The notes under the pieces were generated by a model. It was not told where the DNA came from, did not search any database, and saw only the letters and a list, made by a program, of their open reading frames with translations. This document shows, one piece after another, positions 7,016 through 15,847 of a stretch of 23,103 nucleotides of DNA. A program made the position numbers and the translations under genes. Origin of the DNA: Deltaproteobacteria bacterium (GTDB lineage: Bacteria; Desulfobacterota; Desulfobulbia; Desulfobulbales; BM004); the NCBI GenBank assembly GCA_019312985.1, contig JAFDCC010000004.1:1-23103 (forward strand), written 5' to 3'. How positions within the stretch are numbered: position 1 is the first letter of the stretch; every line of letters starts with the position of its first letter.

Positions 7016-8977
7016 TCACTCCAGTTCCTCTATCCGGGCCTGGACTTCCTCCCACTGCTCGAACAGGCGCCCCAGCCGCCGCTCCACCGCGCTGTACTCC
7101 CGGCTCGACTCGGCAAACTTCTCCTGGTCCTGGTAAAACTTCGGGTCAGCCATGAGTTGTTCCAACTCCCTTTTCCGCGCTTCCAGTTTCTCGATCGTCT
7201 CTTCTGCCTGTTCCGCCTCCTTTTTCAGGGGCATCAGCCTTCTGCTTTTCTCCTGCCGCGCTTTTGCCTGTTCCTGCCGGGCCGCCTTTCCCCGCAGCTT
7301 CGCCGGGACTTCCTCCCCGTTTTTCGCCTCGGCAGATGGCTCTTCGGGGGCTGCTGGCGCCCGCTCCGCCAATTTGCCGAGAGTGTACAGGTAGTCTTCG
7401 ATGTTGCCTTCGTAGAGGCTGGCAGTCCCGTTTTTTATCTCCAGGACCTTGTTGATAAAGCGGTTTACAAAGTGCCGGTTGTGCGACACGATGATTATGG
7501 TGCCGTCGTATTGGGCGAGGGCTTCCTGGAGAACCTCCTGGGAACTCATGTCCAGGTGATTTGTCGGCTCGTCCAGAATGAGGAGGTTGGCAGGCTGGAC
7601 AATCATCTTTGCCAGCGCCAGGCGGCTTTTCTCGCCGCCGGACAGAACGTCGACCTTCTTTTCCACCTCTTCCCCCCTGAAGAGAAAGGCGCCAAGCAGA
7701 CTCCGGATCTGGGTCATGGTCATGTCGCCCGCCACGGCCGCCAGGGTCTGGAGTGCGGTAAGTCCCTCCGGGAGTTCCTGGGCCTGGTGCTGGCCGAAGT
7801 AGGAAATCCTGACATTGTGGCCGGGCTTTATTTTGCCGGCTTCCGGCGTTACAAGGCCTGCAAGTATCTTCATAAGCGTTGACTTGCCGGCGCCGTTAAC
7901 TCCCACCACCGCAATCTTGTCACCCCGCTGCAGCTGAAACGACACGCCGGAAAAAACCTGTTTTCCGTCATACGTCTTGCCGAGGGACTGAACATCGAGG
8001 ACATGGCGGCCGCTCGGCGCTGCCGGCGGAAAATGAAACGCCACCTCCTGCTCGGCTTCGGCCAGCTCGATGCGCTCCATGCGGGACAGCTGCCGAAGGC
8101 GGCTCTGCACCTGCTTTGCCTTGGTGGACTTGGCCCTGAACCGCTGGACGAATCGCATGGTCTGCCGGATCTGGGCCTGCTGGTTGGCGTAGGCCGCCCT
8201 TTCCACCTGCAGACGGATATCCTTGTCCGCCACGTACTTCGAGTAATTCCCCCTGAAGGCGGTGAGACGCCCGAGACTGAGTTCCCAGGTGATGGATGTC
8301 ACCCGGTCAAGAAAGGTGCGGTCATGGGAGATAATCACCAGGCCACCGTTGTAGGTCAGCAGGAAATTCTCCAGCCAGGTGAGGGAATCCAGGTCAAGGT
8401 GGTTGGTCGGCTCGTCCAAGAGGAGCAGGTCAGGCCGGGCCAGGAGCAGCCTGGCAAGCATCAGCCGCATGAGCCAGCCGCCGCTCAGGGAACTGCTGGG
8501 ACGGTCAAAATCTTCCACACCAAATCCCAGCCCCATGAGAACCTTTTCCGTCTCGGCCCGGACCCTGAAGATATCAACTCTTTCCAGCCGGTGCTGCAGT
8601 TCGGCCTGTTTTTTCAGAAGTTTTTCAAAACCTTTGTCGCTCGGGCCGGTTATTGCCAGCTGCCTGTTAACCTCGTCCAACTCCTCCTGCAGAGCCAGGA
8701 CCCCGGCAAAGGCACTTTCCGCCTCGTGGTAGATGGTCCGTCCCGTATCGAGGGCTGTCGCCTCCTGCGGCAGGTAGGCGACGCTGAACCGTTTCGGCCG
8801 CCTGACAACTCCGGGGTCGGTTTCGGTTATGCCGCTGATGATCTTCAGCAGGGTCGACTTACCGGCGCCATTGACCCCCACCAGGCCGATATGGTCCCTG
8901 TCGTTGATCCTGGCCGATACATCATTGAAGAGATGCTTTTCCCCGTAGCGTATGTCAAGGTTTGTCACTGTAAGCAT
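7016..8977 (-). CDS. ABC-F family ATPase (YheS/Uup-like ribosome-associated factor)
   Basis: A 653-residue soluble protein with two ABC ATPase domains and no membrane segment. Domain 1 has Walker A GVNGAGKST (about 34-42), signature LSGGW and Walker B LLLLDEPTNHLD. Domain 2 repeats GVNGAGKST, LSGGEKSR and LLILDEPTNHLD. Between them lies the basic P-site tRNA-interaction linker (FRAKSTKAKQVQSRLRQLSRME), of YheS type. The last 90 residues are Lys/Glu-rich and predicted coiled coil. ABC-F proteins bind the ribosomal E site and ease stalled translation; some give antibiotic resistance, but nothing here points to that. It starts 13 bases after the radical SAM stop and so is in the rnc operon. The subfamily is inferred from the linker and from WLMRLMLA-type similarity to YheS. 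Confidence 0.9.
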   Translation of the reverse strand: MLTVTNLDIRYGEKHLFNDVSARINDRDHIGLVGVNGAGKSTLLKIISGITETDPGVVRRPKRFSVAYLPQEATALDTGRTIYHEAESAFAGVLALQEELDEVNRQLAITGPSDKGFEKLLKKQAELQHRLERVDIFRVRAETEKVLMGLGFGVEDFDRPSSSLSGGWLMRLMLARLLLARPDLLLLDEPTNHLDLDSLTWLENFLLTYNGGLVIISHDRTFLDRVTSITWELSLGRLTAFRGNYSKYVADKDIRLQVERAAYANQQAQIRQTMRFVQRFRAKSTKAKQVQSRLRQLSRMERIELAEAEQEVAFHFPPAAPSGRHVLDVQSLGKTYDGKQVFSGVSFQLQRGDKIAVVGVNGAGKSTLMKILAGLVTPEAGKIKPGHNVRISYFGQHQAQELPEGLTALQTLAAVAGDMTMTQIRSLLGAFLFRGEEVEKKVDVLSGGEKSRLALAKMIVQPANLLILDEPTNHLDMSSQEVLQEALAQYDGTIIIVSHNRHFVNRFINKVLEIKNGTASLYEGNIEDYLYTLGKLAERAPAAPEEPSAEAKNGEEVPAKLRGKAARQEQAKARQEKSRRLMPLKKEAEQAEETIEKLEARKRELEQLMADPKFYQDQEKFAESSREYSAVERRLGRLFEQWEEVQARIEELE

Positions 8978-8990
8978 TTAATGTGCAATA

Positions 8991-10019
8991 TCAAGATGAT
9001 AGAGTAACTGTTTGCAGCTGGCCCCTTTGCTGCTTCCGGTCAAAGACCAGTTCAACCCCGTTCAGCAGTCCGAGACCGGCCAGTTTTTTCATGCTGCCAT
9101 TGTTGCGGCCCCGGAAGGCCGACTCGTCCGCCGCTGCGATACCAAGACGCAGCTTCTGTTCCGGTTCGCGCCGGCGCAGCACCTTCCTCGCCTGTTTAAA
9201 AAGGTGCCGCGACAGGACCAGTTCCCCGAACGCCGGGTGATAGGGTCCGGCCACCACCTTTTCCTCAAGCTCCCGTGAGGGCTGCAGTCCCATGCGCACC
9301 ACCCGGATGCGGTGCCGGTCAAACACGATTTTCATCCTGCTGCAGAGAGCAACCGCCCTGAATAGTGACAGCGGCCGGTACGTCCCGCGCCGGAACATGG
9401 ATTCCAGACCGCTTTCCCGGAGTACCAGGGCAGGATATATCCTGACAAAATCGGGCGTAAGCGCTGCCACCTTCTCTGCCGTTTGCATGGCCTTTGCCGT
9501 CGTGTCGCCCGGCAGACCGCACATGACCTGGGCCCCGACCGTAAAGCCCTTTTGCCGCAGGAGGCTGATTGCCTCCTCCGCCTGTTGCGCCGTGTGGCCC
9601 CGGCGGCTTAACTCCAGGACTTCCTGGTCCAGCGACTGGATGCCGAGCTCGACAATGTTGACAGAGTACTCCCGCAGCAGGGAAAGAACAGCGGGGTCGA
9701 TGTAGTCCGGCCGGGTGGAGATCCTCACCGAGTCGACCCGCCCCTCTCTGATATAGGGTTGGACAGCGTCCAGCAGCTCTTCCTGGCGGCGGCGATGTAA
9801 CCCGGTAAAGCTTCCCCCGTAAAAGGCAACCTGCACACCGCTTTTCCTTTGCCGGCCCGGGCGGTCCAGCCACAACTCGATGATCCTGCTGACCTCCAGC
9901 CGCGAAGGAGAGAGCCCGCCACTTCCGGCACTGCCGCTAATCGTGAACTGGTCACAGAAAATGCAGCGGTGGGGGCACCCCTGGTGCGCGATGAATATCG
10001 GGATAACAAGCGGTGTCAT
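8991..10019 (-). CDS. Elp3-like radical SAM protein
   Basis: A 342-residue radical SAM enzyme. The [4Fe-4S] cluster cysteines are C15-x3-C19-x2-C22 in GCPHRCIFCDQ. FYGGSFTGL is the GGE-like SAM-binding motif, and ISTRPDYI and VELGIQSLD are typical of the Elp3/HemN-related group. Elp3 proper has a C-terminal GNAT acetyltransferase domain; here the remaining 100 residues show none, so it is not a tRNA-modifying Elp3 of the full type. The reaction is unknown. It lies between rnc (42 bases upstream) and an ABC-F gene (13 bases downstream), all on the minus strand. I recall similar radical SAM genes next to rnc in other anaerobes, which suggests a link to RNA or ribosome work; that is inference. 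Confidence 0.85.
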   Translation of the reverse strand: MTPLVIPIFIAHQGCPHRCIFCDQFTISGSAGSGGLSPSRLEVSRIIELWLDRPGRQRKSGVQVAFYGGSFTGLHRRRQEELLDAVQPYIREGRVDSVRISTRPDYIDPAVLSLLREYSVNIVELGIQSLDQEVLELSRRGHTAQQAEEAISLLRQKGFTVGAQVMCGLPGDTTAKAMQTAEKVAALTPDFVRIYPALVLRESGLESMFRRGTYRPLSLFRAVALCSRMKIVFDRHRIRVVRMGLQPSRELEEKVVAGPYHPAFGELVLSRHLFKQARKVLRRREPEQKLRLGIAAADESAFRGRNNGSMKKLAGLGLLNGVELVFDRKQQRGQLQTVTLSS

Positions 10020-10061
10020 GCCGGCTGGTCCTGTTCGGTGCGAAAAAGAGACTTCAGTTTG

Positions 10062-10823
10062 TTATTTGTCCGGGGAACCGCCTTGTTTTGCCAGTTTTTC
10101 CTGCCACGCATCCCGGTCTGCCAGGGCTTGGGCCGCGGCCTGCTGTTCCGCCGCCTTCTTGCTGCTGCCGGAGCCCGTTCCTAAAATTTCTTCCATGAAG
10201 CGTACCGTCACGGTAAAGGTCTTGGCGTGGTCCGGCCCTTCTTCGGCATCGAGGTGGTAGCTCGGTGCCTGGCTGAAATGCTCCTGAAGGAATTCCTGGA
10301 GGTGGCTCTTCGCATTTTCAACCACCATTTTGCCCTTTTCCGGGGGAAGCAGCTCCGCAAAGTGCTCCCGGATAAAGTGAAGCGCCCCGGCAAAGCCCCG
10401 GTCCATGTATATGGCGCCGATAATGGCCTCCAGGGCAGCGGCGAGGATGGAGGGCTTTTGCCGGCCGCCGGAACTTTCTTCACCCCTGCCGAACATGAGG
10501 TGGTCCCCAACTCCTACCTCCCCGGCCACCTTGGCAAGGGAGGCCTCCCGCACCAGCTCGGCCCGTATTTTTGTCATTTCGCCCTCCCGCAAGGAGGGAT
10601 ACATGCGAAACAGCATGTCGCTGACTGCCAGGTCAAGGACCGCATCCCCGAGAAACTCCAGGGTCTCGTTGTTCAGCCCGTCGTCGAGCTGTTCAAAGCT
10701 GAACGAGCTGTGGACCAGGGCCTGCTGCAGCAGGAGCGGATCGCTGAACCGGCAGCCGAGCAATTCCTCCATTTCCCGGAGCCTTTCCCTGTTTTTGCGG
10801 GCCAGCTGCTTGATGCTCATCAT
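10062..10823 (-). CDS. rnc: Ribonuclease III
   Basis: A 253-residue RNase III. The catalytic domain has the family signature NETLEFLGDAVLDL (about 51-64) with its acidic metal ligands, and a second acidic site in LAAALEAIIGAIYMD (about 127-141). A double-stranded RNA-binding domain follows (about 160-240), ending with GSGSSKKAAEQQAAAQAL, whose SKKxAE motif contacts RNA. It cuts double-stranded RNA, maturing 16S and 23S rRNA and some mRNAs. First gene of a minus-strand run with the radical SAM, ABC-F and yrfG genes. MM at the start leaves two adjacent ATG choices. An inverted repeat with a minus-strand TTGACA (10871-10866) lies just upstream. Confidence 0.95.
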   Translation of the reverse strand: MMSIKQLARKNRERLREMEELLGCRFSDPLLLQQALVHSSFSFEQLDDGLNNETLEFLGDAVLDLAVSDMLFRMYPSLREGEMTKIRAELVREASLAKVAGEVGVGDHLMFGRGEESSGGRQKPSILAAALEAIIGAIYMDRGFAGALHFIREHFAELLPPEKGKMVVENAKSHLQEFLQEHFSQAPSYHLDAEEGPDHAKTFTVTVRFMEEILGTGSGSSKKAAEQQAAAQALADRDAWQEKLAKQGGSPDK

Positions 10824-10850
10824 GGCAATATCGTTTTGTCAGACGGACTG

Positions 10851-10871
10851 TTGACAAATTCCCCTTGTCAA
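10851..10871. repeat. Inverted repeat TTGACAA-N7-TTGTCAA between rnc and tRNA-Cys
   Basis: Perfect 7-base arms (10851-10857 and 10865-10871) with a 7-base spacer. Each arm contains a -35-like hexamer, one for each direction, so the repeat may be two back-to-back promoters or an operator. No regulator is recognised. Confidence 0.5.
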
Positions 10872-10894
10872 AAAAATATTTCTATGGTTATGAT
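10865..10894 (+). promoter_or_regulatory. Candidate tRNA-Cys promoter
   Basis: TTGTCA (10865-10870), 18-base spacer, TATGAT (10889-10894, 5 of 6 for -10). Start of transcription would be near 10901, about 30 bases before the tRNA, a normal distance for a tRNA leader. Confidence 0.5.
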
Positions 10895-10929
10895 GACCGC
10901 TTTGTGAAATCATGCTATGGTTTCACCAT

Positions 10930-11005
10930 GGCGGCGTAGCCAAGCGGCTAAGGCAGCGGTCTGCAAAACCGTTATTCACCGGTTCAAATCCGGTCGCCGC
11001 CTCCA
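10930..11005 (+). tRNA. tRNA-Cys (anticodon GCA), CCA encoded
   Basis: A full cloverleaf can be drawn. Acceptor GGCGGCG (10930-10936) pairs with CGCCGCC (10995-11001). The D stem is GCC/GGC. The anticodon stem GCGGT/ACCGT flanks loop CTGCAAA with anticodon GCA at 10963-10965. The T arm is ACCGG-TTCAAAT-CCGGT. The discriminator is T (11002), as expected for cysteine tRNAs, and CCA is encoded at 11003-11005. This is an ordinary Cys tRNA, not the longer tRNA-Sec. It is followed 9 bases later by a strong terminator. Confidence 0.97.
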
Positions 11006-11014
11006 TGAATATCC

Positions 11015-11049
11015 AAAAGGGGTTGGCCTCTCAAGCCAACCCCTTTTTT
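11015..11049. terminator. Strong, probably bidirectional terminator between tRNA-Cys and nadC
   Basis: AAAAGGGGTTGGC (11015-11027) and GCCAACCCCTTTT (11035-11047) form a 13-pair stem with a 7-base loop, then more T. The A/T-rich base of the stem supplies a T-run on either strand, so it can end both the tRNA transcript (plus) and the nadC transcript (minus, stop at 11083). Confidence 0.9.
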
Positions 11050-11082
11050 ACTTCCTGCCTCCCTCCTGCCGCCACCCTGTTC

Positions 11083-11922
11083 TCAGACGCCCAGCAGCCG
11101 CATGCTGATATCACAAGCAGGAGCCGAGTGGGTCAGCGCTCCGATGGAAATATAGTCCACCCCGGTTTCCGCCACCTGCCGGACATTGTCCAGGGTAACG
11201 CCGCCCGAGGCCTCGAGCAGGGCCCGGCCGCCCGCCAGCTTTACGGCTTCCCGCATGGTGACCGGGTCCATGTTGTCCAGCATGATGATGTCGACGCAGC
11301 TGGCAAGGCACTCCCGCACCTCCCCCATACTCGAGGCCTCGACCTCGATCTTCATGGTATGGGGGATCTTGCCCCGCACAAGGGAGACGGCTTTCTGGAT
11401 GGAACCGGACGCCTCTATATGGTTGTCCTTGATCAGAACACCGTCTGAGAGGTTGAAGCGGTGGTTGTGCCCCCCGCCTGCCCGCACCGCGTATTTTTCC
11501 AGCATGCGAAGCCCCGGCGTTGTTTTCCGGGTGTCGAGAATTTTCACCGGCAGGGGCTTGACCCTGTCGACAAACCTGGCGGTCAGGGTGGCAATGCCGG
11601 AGAGGCGCTGCACCAGGTTGAGTGCCACCCGTTCAGCCTTCAAAAGGTCGAGCACCGGTCCCGTTGCCTGCAGGAGGATGTCGCCGGGAGAGGCCTCAGC
11701 CCCGTCCTTTTCGGCATGGATGATGGTAATCGCCGGGTTCTGGGCCGTGAAAACAGCCGGCGCGACACTGTCCATGCCGCAGACAACAAAGGTTCCCTTG
11801 GCGACAAACTCCGCCTTGCCCGTCTGCTCCGGCGGGATGATCGCTTCGCTCGTGATATCGCCGCTGCCGATGTCCTCGTGCAGAAATTTTTCTATGGCCT
11901 TTTTCAGTACGTTTGCATCCAT
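11083..11922 (-). CDS. nadC: Nicotinate-nucleotide pyrophosphorylase (quinolinate phosphoribosyltransferase)
   Basis: A 279-residue enzyme that turns quinolinate and PRPP into nicotinate mononucleotide, CO2 and pyrophosphate in de novo NAD synthesis. Recognisable parts are the N-terminal HEDIGSGDITSEAI, the NLVQRLSGIATLTARFV helix, DTRKTTPGLRMLEKYAV with the conserved Arg/Lys substrate ligands, GGGHNHRFNLSDGVLIKDNH, KIEVEAS, IMLDNMDP and the terminal ASGGVTLDNV and DYISIGALTHSAPACDISM phosphate-binding segments. Length is normal. It is the last gene after dgt and valS, 39 bases from the valS stop, and is followed by the shared terminator at 11015-11049. The ATG at 11922 has GGGA a few bases upstream. 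Confidence 0.96.
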   Translation of the reverse strand: MDANVLKKAIEKFLHEDIGSGDITSEAIIPPEQTGKAEFVAKGTFVVCGMDSVAPAVFTAQNPAITIIHAEKDGAEASPGDILLQATGPVLDLLKAERVALNLVQRLSGIATLTARFVDRVKPLPVKILDTRKTTPGLRMLEKYAVRAGGGHNHRFNLSDGVLIKDNHIEASGSIQKAVSLVRGKIPHTMKIEVEASSMGEVRECLASCVDIIMLDNMDPVTMREAVKLAGGRALLEASGGVTLDNVRQVAETGVDYISIGALTHSAPACDISMRLLGV

Positions 11923-11961
11923 GATATCCCACGGGCCGGGGCAACCCCTTGCCTGCCGTGC

Positions 11962-14640
11962 CTAGAGCTGCTGCAGCCGCTCCATGCTCTCCATGACCTT
12001 GGCACGCTTGGCGTGCAGGGTTTGCTGTTTTTCCTTTTCACCGTCCACCACCTCTGTTGGCGCATTGGCCAGAAATTTACCGTTGGCAAGCTTTGCCTCC
12101 ACCTTGCCCAGCTGGCGGGACACCTTGTCCAGCTCCTTTTCCAGCTTGGCCAGTTCCTGGGCAACGTCAACCAGGCCGGCCAGCGGCACAAAAATCTCGA
12201 TCTCGTTGAAGATGTACGAGGCCGCTCCCCGGGGCCGGCTGCCTTCCGCCAGAATCTCCAGATACTCCACCCGCGCCAGGGCCAGGATCGCCTGGGAGTT
12301 CTGCCGCAGGAGCTCGCCCTTGGCTGCATCGGGACAGATCACCGTGGCCCTGACGCGGGCCGAGGGGTGGATGCCGGTCTCGCTCCTGATATTGCGCAGA
12401 CCGGTTACTACACCCATGAAGAGAGCGGCGCCCGTTTCGGCCTCCGGGTTGTCCCATGCCGGGGTCTCTTGCGGGAATGATTCGGTCATGATGCTCTCTC
12501 TGTCTCCGGGAAGAGCGGCCCAGATCTCCTCGGTGACAAAGGGCGTGATGGGGTGCAGCAACTTTATGATGATTTCCAGGACCGTGAAGAGGACTTCGCG
12601 GCCGGTGGTTTTTTCCTGCAGGTCGTCGCCGTAGAGGTCGCCCTTGATCCACTCCAGGTACCAGTCGCAGAACTCGTGCCAGATGAACTGGTACAGGGCA
12701 TGGGCGGCATCGTTGAAGCGGTACTCGTTGAAGCCTCGGTACACCTCGCCGATGGCCCTGTTGGTCCGGCTCAGTATCCACCGGTGCTGAAGGCCAAGCT
12801 CTTCCGGCCTGATATCGGCAACTGCAGCGGGCCGGTTTGCGTCGATATGCAGCAGGGCGAAACGCACCGCGTTCCAGATCTTATTGATAAAGTGGCGATA
12901 GCCCTCTATCCTGTCCTCGGAAAGCCGTATGTCCCTGCCCTGGGCGGCGAAGGCTGTCATGGTGAAACGGAGGGCGTCGGTTCCGTAGCGATCCATGATG
13001 AGGAGCGGATCCATGACGTTGCCCTTCGACTTGCTCATCTTCTGGCCCTCGGCATCACGTACCAGGGCATGGAGGTAAACATCCCTGAAAGGGGTTTCCC
13101 CCATGAAGTGAATCCCCATCATCATCATGCGCGCCACCCAGAAAAAGAGAATGTCAAAGCTGGTGATGAGCACGGAGGTCGGGTAGAAAAAGGCGAGTTC
13201 CCTGGTGTCATCGGGCCACCCCAGGGTTGAGAAGGGCCAGAGGGCCGAGCTGAACCAGGTATCGAGCACGTCGGTTTCCTGGACCAAATCCGCGCTGCCG
13301 CATTTGGGGCAGACGTCGGGATCGGTGCTGCTGACAACCAGTTCGCCGCACGTTTCGCAGGTCCAGGCCGGGATCTGATGGCCCCACCAGATCTGGCGCG
13401 ATATGCACCAGTCTCGGATGTTGTACATCCAGTCATAGAAGGTGTTTTCCCAGGTCTTGGGATAGATCCTTGTCCTTCCCTCCTGCACCGCCTGTATCGC
13501 CTTTTCGGCCAGGGGCTTGACCGACACGAACCACTGCTTGGACAGGCTCGGCTCCACCACGGTATGGCAGCGGTAGCAGTGTCCGACACCGTGCTGGTAG
13601 GGTTCGACCTTTTCCAAAAGCCCCTGCCTGTCAAGCTCCTCCACCACTTGCCGGCGGCAGGCAAACCGGTCCAGGCCAGCATAGGCGCCGGCCGCCTCGT
13701 TCATCGTGCCGCTCTCGTCCATCACCGTCAGGGACGGCAAATCATGCCGCCGGGCGATCTCAAAATCGTTGAGGTCATGGGCCGGGGTCACCTTCAGGGC
13801 GCCGGTGCCGAACTCCTTGTCGACATGGGCATCAAAGACAATGGGGATGGTGCGCCCTGTCAGGGGAAGCTCCACCGCCTTTTCCGGTAAGCCGTTATAG
13901 CGCTCATCCGAGGGATGGGCGGCAACCGCGGTGTCGCCCAGCATCGTTTCCGGCCGGGTGGTGGCCACGACCATGTAGCCGCCGCCAGCGGTAAACGGGT
14001 AGCGGATATGGTACAGCTTGCCGTCCGTCGGCTCGTGCTCCACCTCCAGGTCGGCCAGGGCCGTATGGCAGCGGGGACACCAGTTGATGATATAGTCACC
14101 CCGGTAGATCAGCCCCTCGTCGTAGAGCCGGGTAAAAACCTCGCGAACGGCGCGGGAGAGCCCCTCGTCCATGGTAAAACGCTCCCGGTCCCAGTCGCAG
14201 GAGCAGCCGAGCCGCTTCAGCTGGTTGATGATCTGGCCGCCGGACTCTTCCTTCCACTCCCAGACCCGTTCGATGAACTTTCGGCGGCCGATGTCATGGC
14301 GGTTGATGTTCTCGGCAGCCAGCTGTCGCTCGACGACGTTCTGGGTCGCGATGCCCGCATGGTCGGTACCCGGAAGCCACAGGGTGTTAAAACCCTGCAT
14401 CCTCTTGAAGCGGACGAGGACATCCTGCAGGGTATTGTTTAAAGCATGGCCGACATGCAGGACGCCGGTGACATTGGGAGGCGGGATCACGATGGAGAAT
14501 GACGACTTGTCCCCGTCCATCGTGGCCTGAAACTTTTTCTCCTCCTGCCAGGAGGCATACCACTTCTTCTCTACGCTGGAAAACTCGTAGGCTTTTGCGA
14601 GTTCCAGACCGGGGGCCTGTGGGCCAGATTTTTTTTCCAT
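11962..14640 (-). CDS. valS: Valyl-tRNA synthetase
   Basis: About 892 residues, class I synthetase. HIGH motif: PPPNVTGVLHVGH (53-65). CP1 editing domain: ATTRPETMLGDTAVAAHP, which removes mischarged Thr. A four-cysteine knuckle (CETCGE and CPKCGS) lies before LDTWFSSALWPF. The KMSKSKGN loop starts at K534. The anticodon-binding domain follows, and the last 65 residues are the Val-specific coiled coil (VAQELAKLEKELDKVSRQLG). The frame is open to an ATG at 14679, but the ATG at 14640 (MEKKSGPQ) is preferred because the 13 extra residues resemble nothing and would begin 13 bases from the dgt stop; neither has a good Shine-Dalgarno. It sits between dgt and nadC and is probably co-transcribed with them. 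Confidence 0.95.
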   Translation of the reverse strand: MEKKSGPQAPGLELAKAYEFSSVEKKWYASWQEEKKFQATMDGDKSSFSIVIPPPNVTGVLHVGHALNNTLQDVLVRFKRMQGFNTLWLPGTDHAGIATQNVVERQLAAENINRHDIGRRKFIERVWEWKEESGGQIINQLKRLGCSCDWDRERFTMDEGLSRAVREVFTRLYDEGLIYRGDYIINWCPRCHTALADLEVEHEPTDGKLYHIRYPFTAGGGYMVVATTRPETMLGDTAVAAHPSDERYNGLPEKAVELPLTGRTIPIVFDAHVDKEFGTGALKVTPAHDLNDFEIARRHDLPSLTVMDESGTMNEAAGAYAGLDRFACRRQVVEELDRQGLLEKVEPYQHGVGHCYRCHTVVEPSLSKQWFVSVKPLAEKAIQAVQEGRTRIYPKTWENTFYDWMYNIRDWCISRQIWWGHQIPAWTCETCGELVVSSTDPDVCPKCGSADLVQETDVLDTWFSSALWPFSTLGWPDDTRELAFFYPTSVLITSFDILFFWVARMMMMGIHFMGETPFRDVYLHALVRDAEGQKMSKSKGNVMDPLLIMDRYGTDALRFTMTAFAAQGRDIRLSEDRIEGYRHFINKIWNAVRFALLHIDANRPAAVADIRPEELGLQHRWILSRTNRAIGEVYRGFNEYRFNDAAHALYQFIWHEFCDWYLEWIKGDLYGDDLQEKTTGREVLFTVLEIIIKLLHPITPFVTEEIWAALPGDRESIMTESFPQETPAWDNPEAETGAALFMGVVTGLRNIRSETGIHPSARVRATVICPDAAKGELLRQNSQAILALARVEYLEILAEGSRPRGAASYIFNEIEIFVPLAGLVDVAQELAKLEKELDKVSRQLGKVEAKLANGKFLANAPTEVVDGEKEKQQTLHAKRAKVMESMERLQQL

Positions 14641-14691
14641 GGTCTTACAGGTTCGATAAAAATTTAACGGGTGCCCCATGCACCGCGAGTG

Positions 14692-15735
14692 CTAAATCAC
14701 GGCCCAGGGCTTCGGCAGAAATATCTCCTGATACAGGTCCAGGGCAAAACGGTCTGTCATGCCGGCGACAAAATCACAGACGGCCCGGTGGTCCCCCCGG
14801 GTGTCGACATCCGGGTCCGCCATATCGCCGGGCAGGCCGTTTTCATAAAAATAGAGGTACAGCTCGCGCACGACCTTCATCGCCTTGATAAAGTCGTCGT
14901 GCACCCGGTGCGTCTCATAGACGTTTTCGTAAAGAAAGCCGCGCAGGTCGGAGATAAGCCCGATGATCTCCGGGCTCATGCTGAGGCGGGTACCTCCCTG
15001 ATCCAGGGTTGTATAGATAATATCCCGCACCATGGTGTTGATTCTCTGCGAGTGGGTCCGGCCGAGCTTTTCATAGACATAGGGGGGCAGGTCGCTCTCC
15101 CGGATAATCCCCGCCCGGACTGCGTCATCGAGGTCATGGTTGACATAGGCAATGATGTCGGCGACCCGCACAACCCTTCCCTCCAGGGTTGCTGGCAGCT
15201 CGGATATATCCTTCGGCAGGATATCATTCCTGCCCTTGGAGTGCATGCCGATGCCGTCCCGGACCTCATAGTTCAGGTTGAGGCCCTGGCCGCCGTTCTC
15301 CAGGACATCGACAACCCGGAGGCTCTGTTCAAAATGCCGAAAGCCGCCGGGATGCAGTTCGTTTAAAACAGATTCGCCCGCATGGCCGAAAGGGGTATGC
15401 CCCAGGTCATGGCCCAGGGCAATGGCCTCGGTCAGGTGGCCGTTGAGCTTCAGAGCGACCGCCACCGTCCGGGCGATCTGCGATACTTCGAACACGTGGG
15501 TCAAACGGGTACGGTAATGATCTCCGGCCGGTGCCAGAAACACCTGGGTCTTGTATTTCAGCCGCCGGAAGGCCTTGCAGTGGATAATCCGGTCGCGGTC
15601 CCGCTGAAAGGCCACCCTGATATCGCACTCCGGTTCGGGCCGCAGCCGGCCCCGGCTCTTTCTGCTGAGACAGGCGTGGGGAGAAAGAATTCTCCCCTCG
15701 TTCTCCTCCATCTCTTCCCGGATTGTCCGTCCCAT
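14692..15735 (-). CDS. dgt: dGTP triphosphohydrolase-like HD-domain protein
   Basis: A 347-residue HD-domain protein of the Dgt type, which splits dNTPs into deoxynucleosides and triphosphate. Metal ligands are H80 in [12 protein letters not shown] and the H109-D110 pair in [16 protein letters not shown], with a later Asp in [37 protein letters not shown] is the conserved nucleotide-binding lead-in. Length and lack of the E. coli insert place it in the shorter, often multi-substrate group. A terminator-like hairpin lies 30 bases upstream of its start, so it may begin a separate dgt-valS-nadC transcript or receive read-through. valS starts 51 bases after its stop. The ribosome site is weak. 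Confidence 0.92.
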   Translation of the reverse strand: MGRTIREEMEENEGRILSPHACLSRKSRGRLRPEPECDIRVAFQRDRDRIIHCKAFRRLKYKTQVFLAPAGDHYRTRLTHVFEVSQIARTVAVALKLNGHLTEAIALGHDLGHTPFGHAGESVLNELHPGGFRHFEQSLRVVDVLENGGQGLNLNYEVRDGIGMHSKGRNDILPKDISELPATLEGRVVRVADIIAYVNHDLDDAVRAGIIRESDLPPYVYEKLGRTHSQRINTMVRDIIYTTLDQGGTRLSMSPEIIGLISDLRGFLYENVYETHRVHDDFIKAMKVVRELYLYFYENGLPGDMADPDVDTRGDHRAVCDFVAGMTDRFALDLYQEIFLPKPWAVI

Positions 15736-15764
15736 AAGAAGCGTCTGCCTAATGAATAATGGTT

Positions 15765-15795
15765 AAAAAGGCGGCAGGCCGCACCAGTTGCCGCC
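15765..15795 (-). terminator. Terminator-like hairpin between the Fe-S gene and dgt
   Basis: On the minus strand GGCGGCA (15795-15789) pairs with TGCCGCC (15776-15770) around a 12-base loop, followed by TTTTT (15769-15765). It lies 53 bases after the Fe-S protein stop and would end the corC-lnt-prfB transcript. The 15736-15847 gap holds nothing else that I can name. Confidence 0.7.
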
Positions 15796-15847
15796 ATGCG
15801 CTCTCTTTTACCATCAGCCGCAGGCAAGGACAAGTCTTTCTGCAACT

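Noticed and set aside
8003..9007. 334-codon plus-strand frame opposite the ABC-F gene
   Set aside because: Antisense shadow; the minus strand has both complete ABC domains.
11461..12480. 339-codon plus-strand frame across nadC and valS
   Set aside because: It spans two real genes in antisense and its translation shows no domain.
14641..14679. 13-residue longer ValRS start
   Set aside because: No Shine-Dalgarno and no similarity; MEKKSGPQ at 14640 fits the family better, although it too has a weak site.
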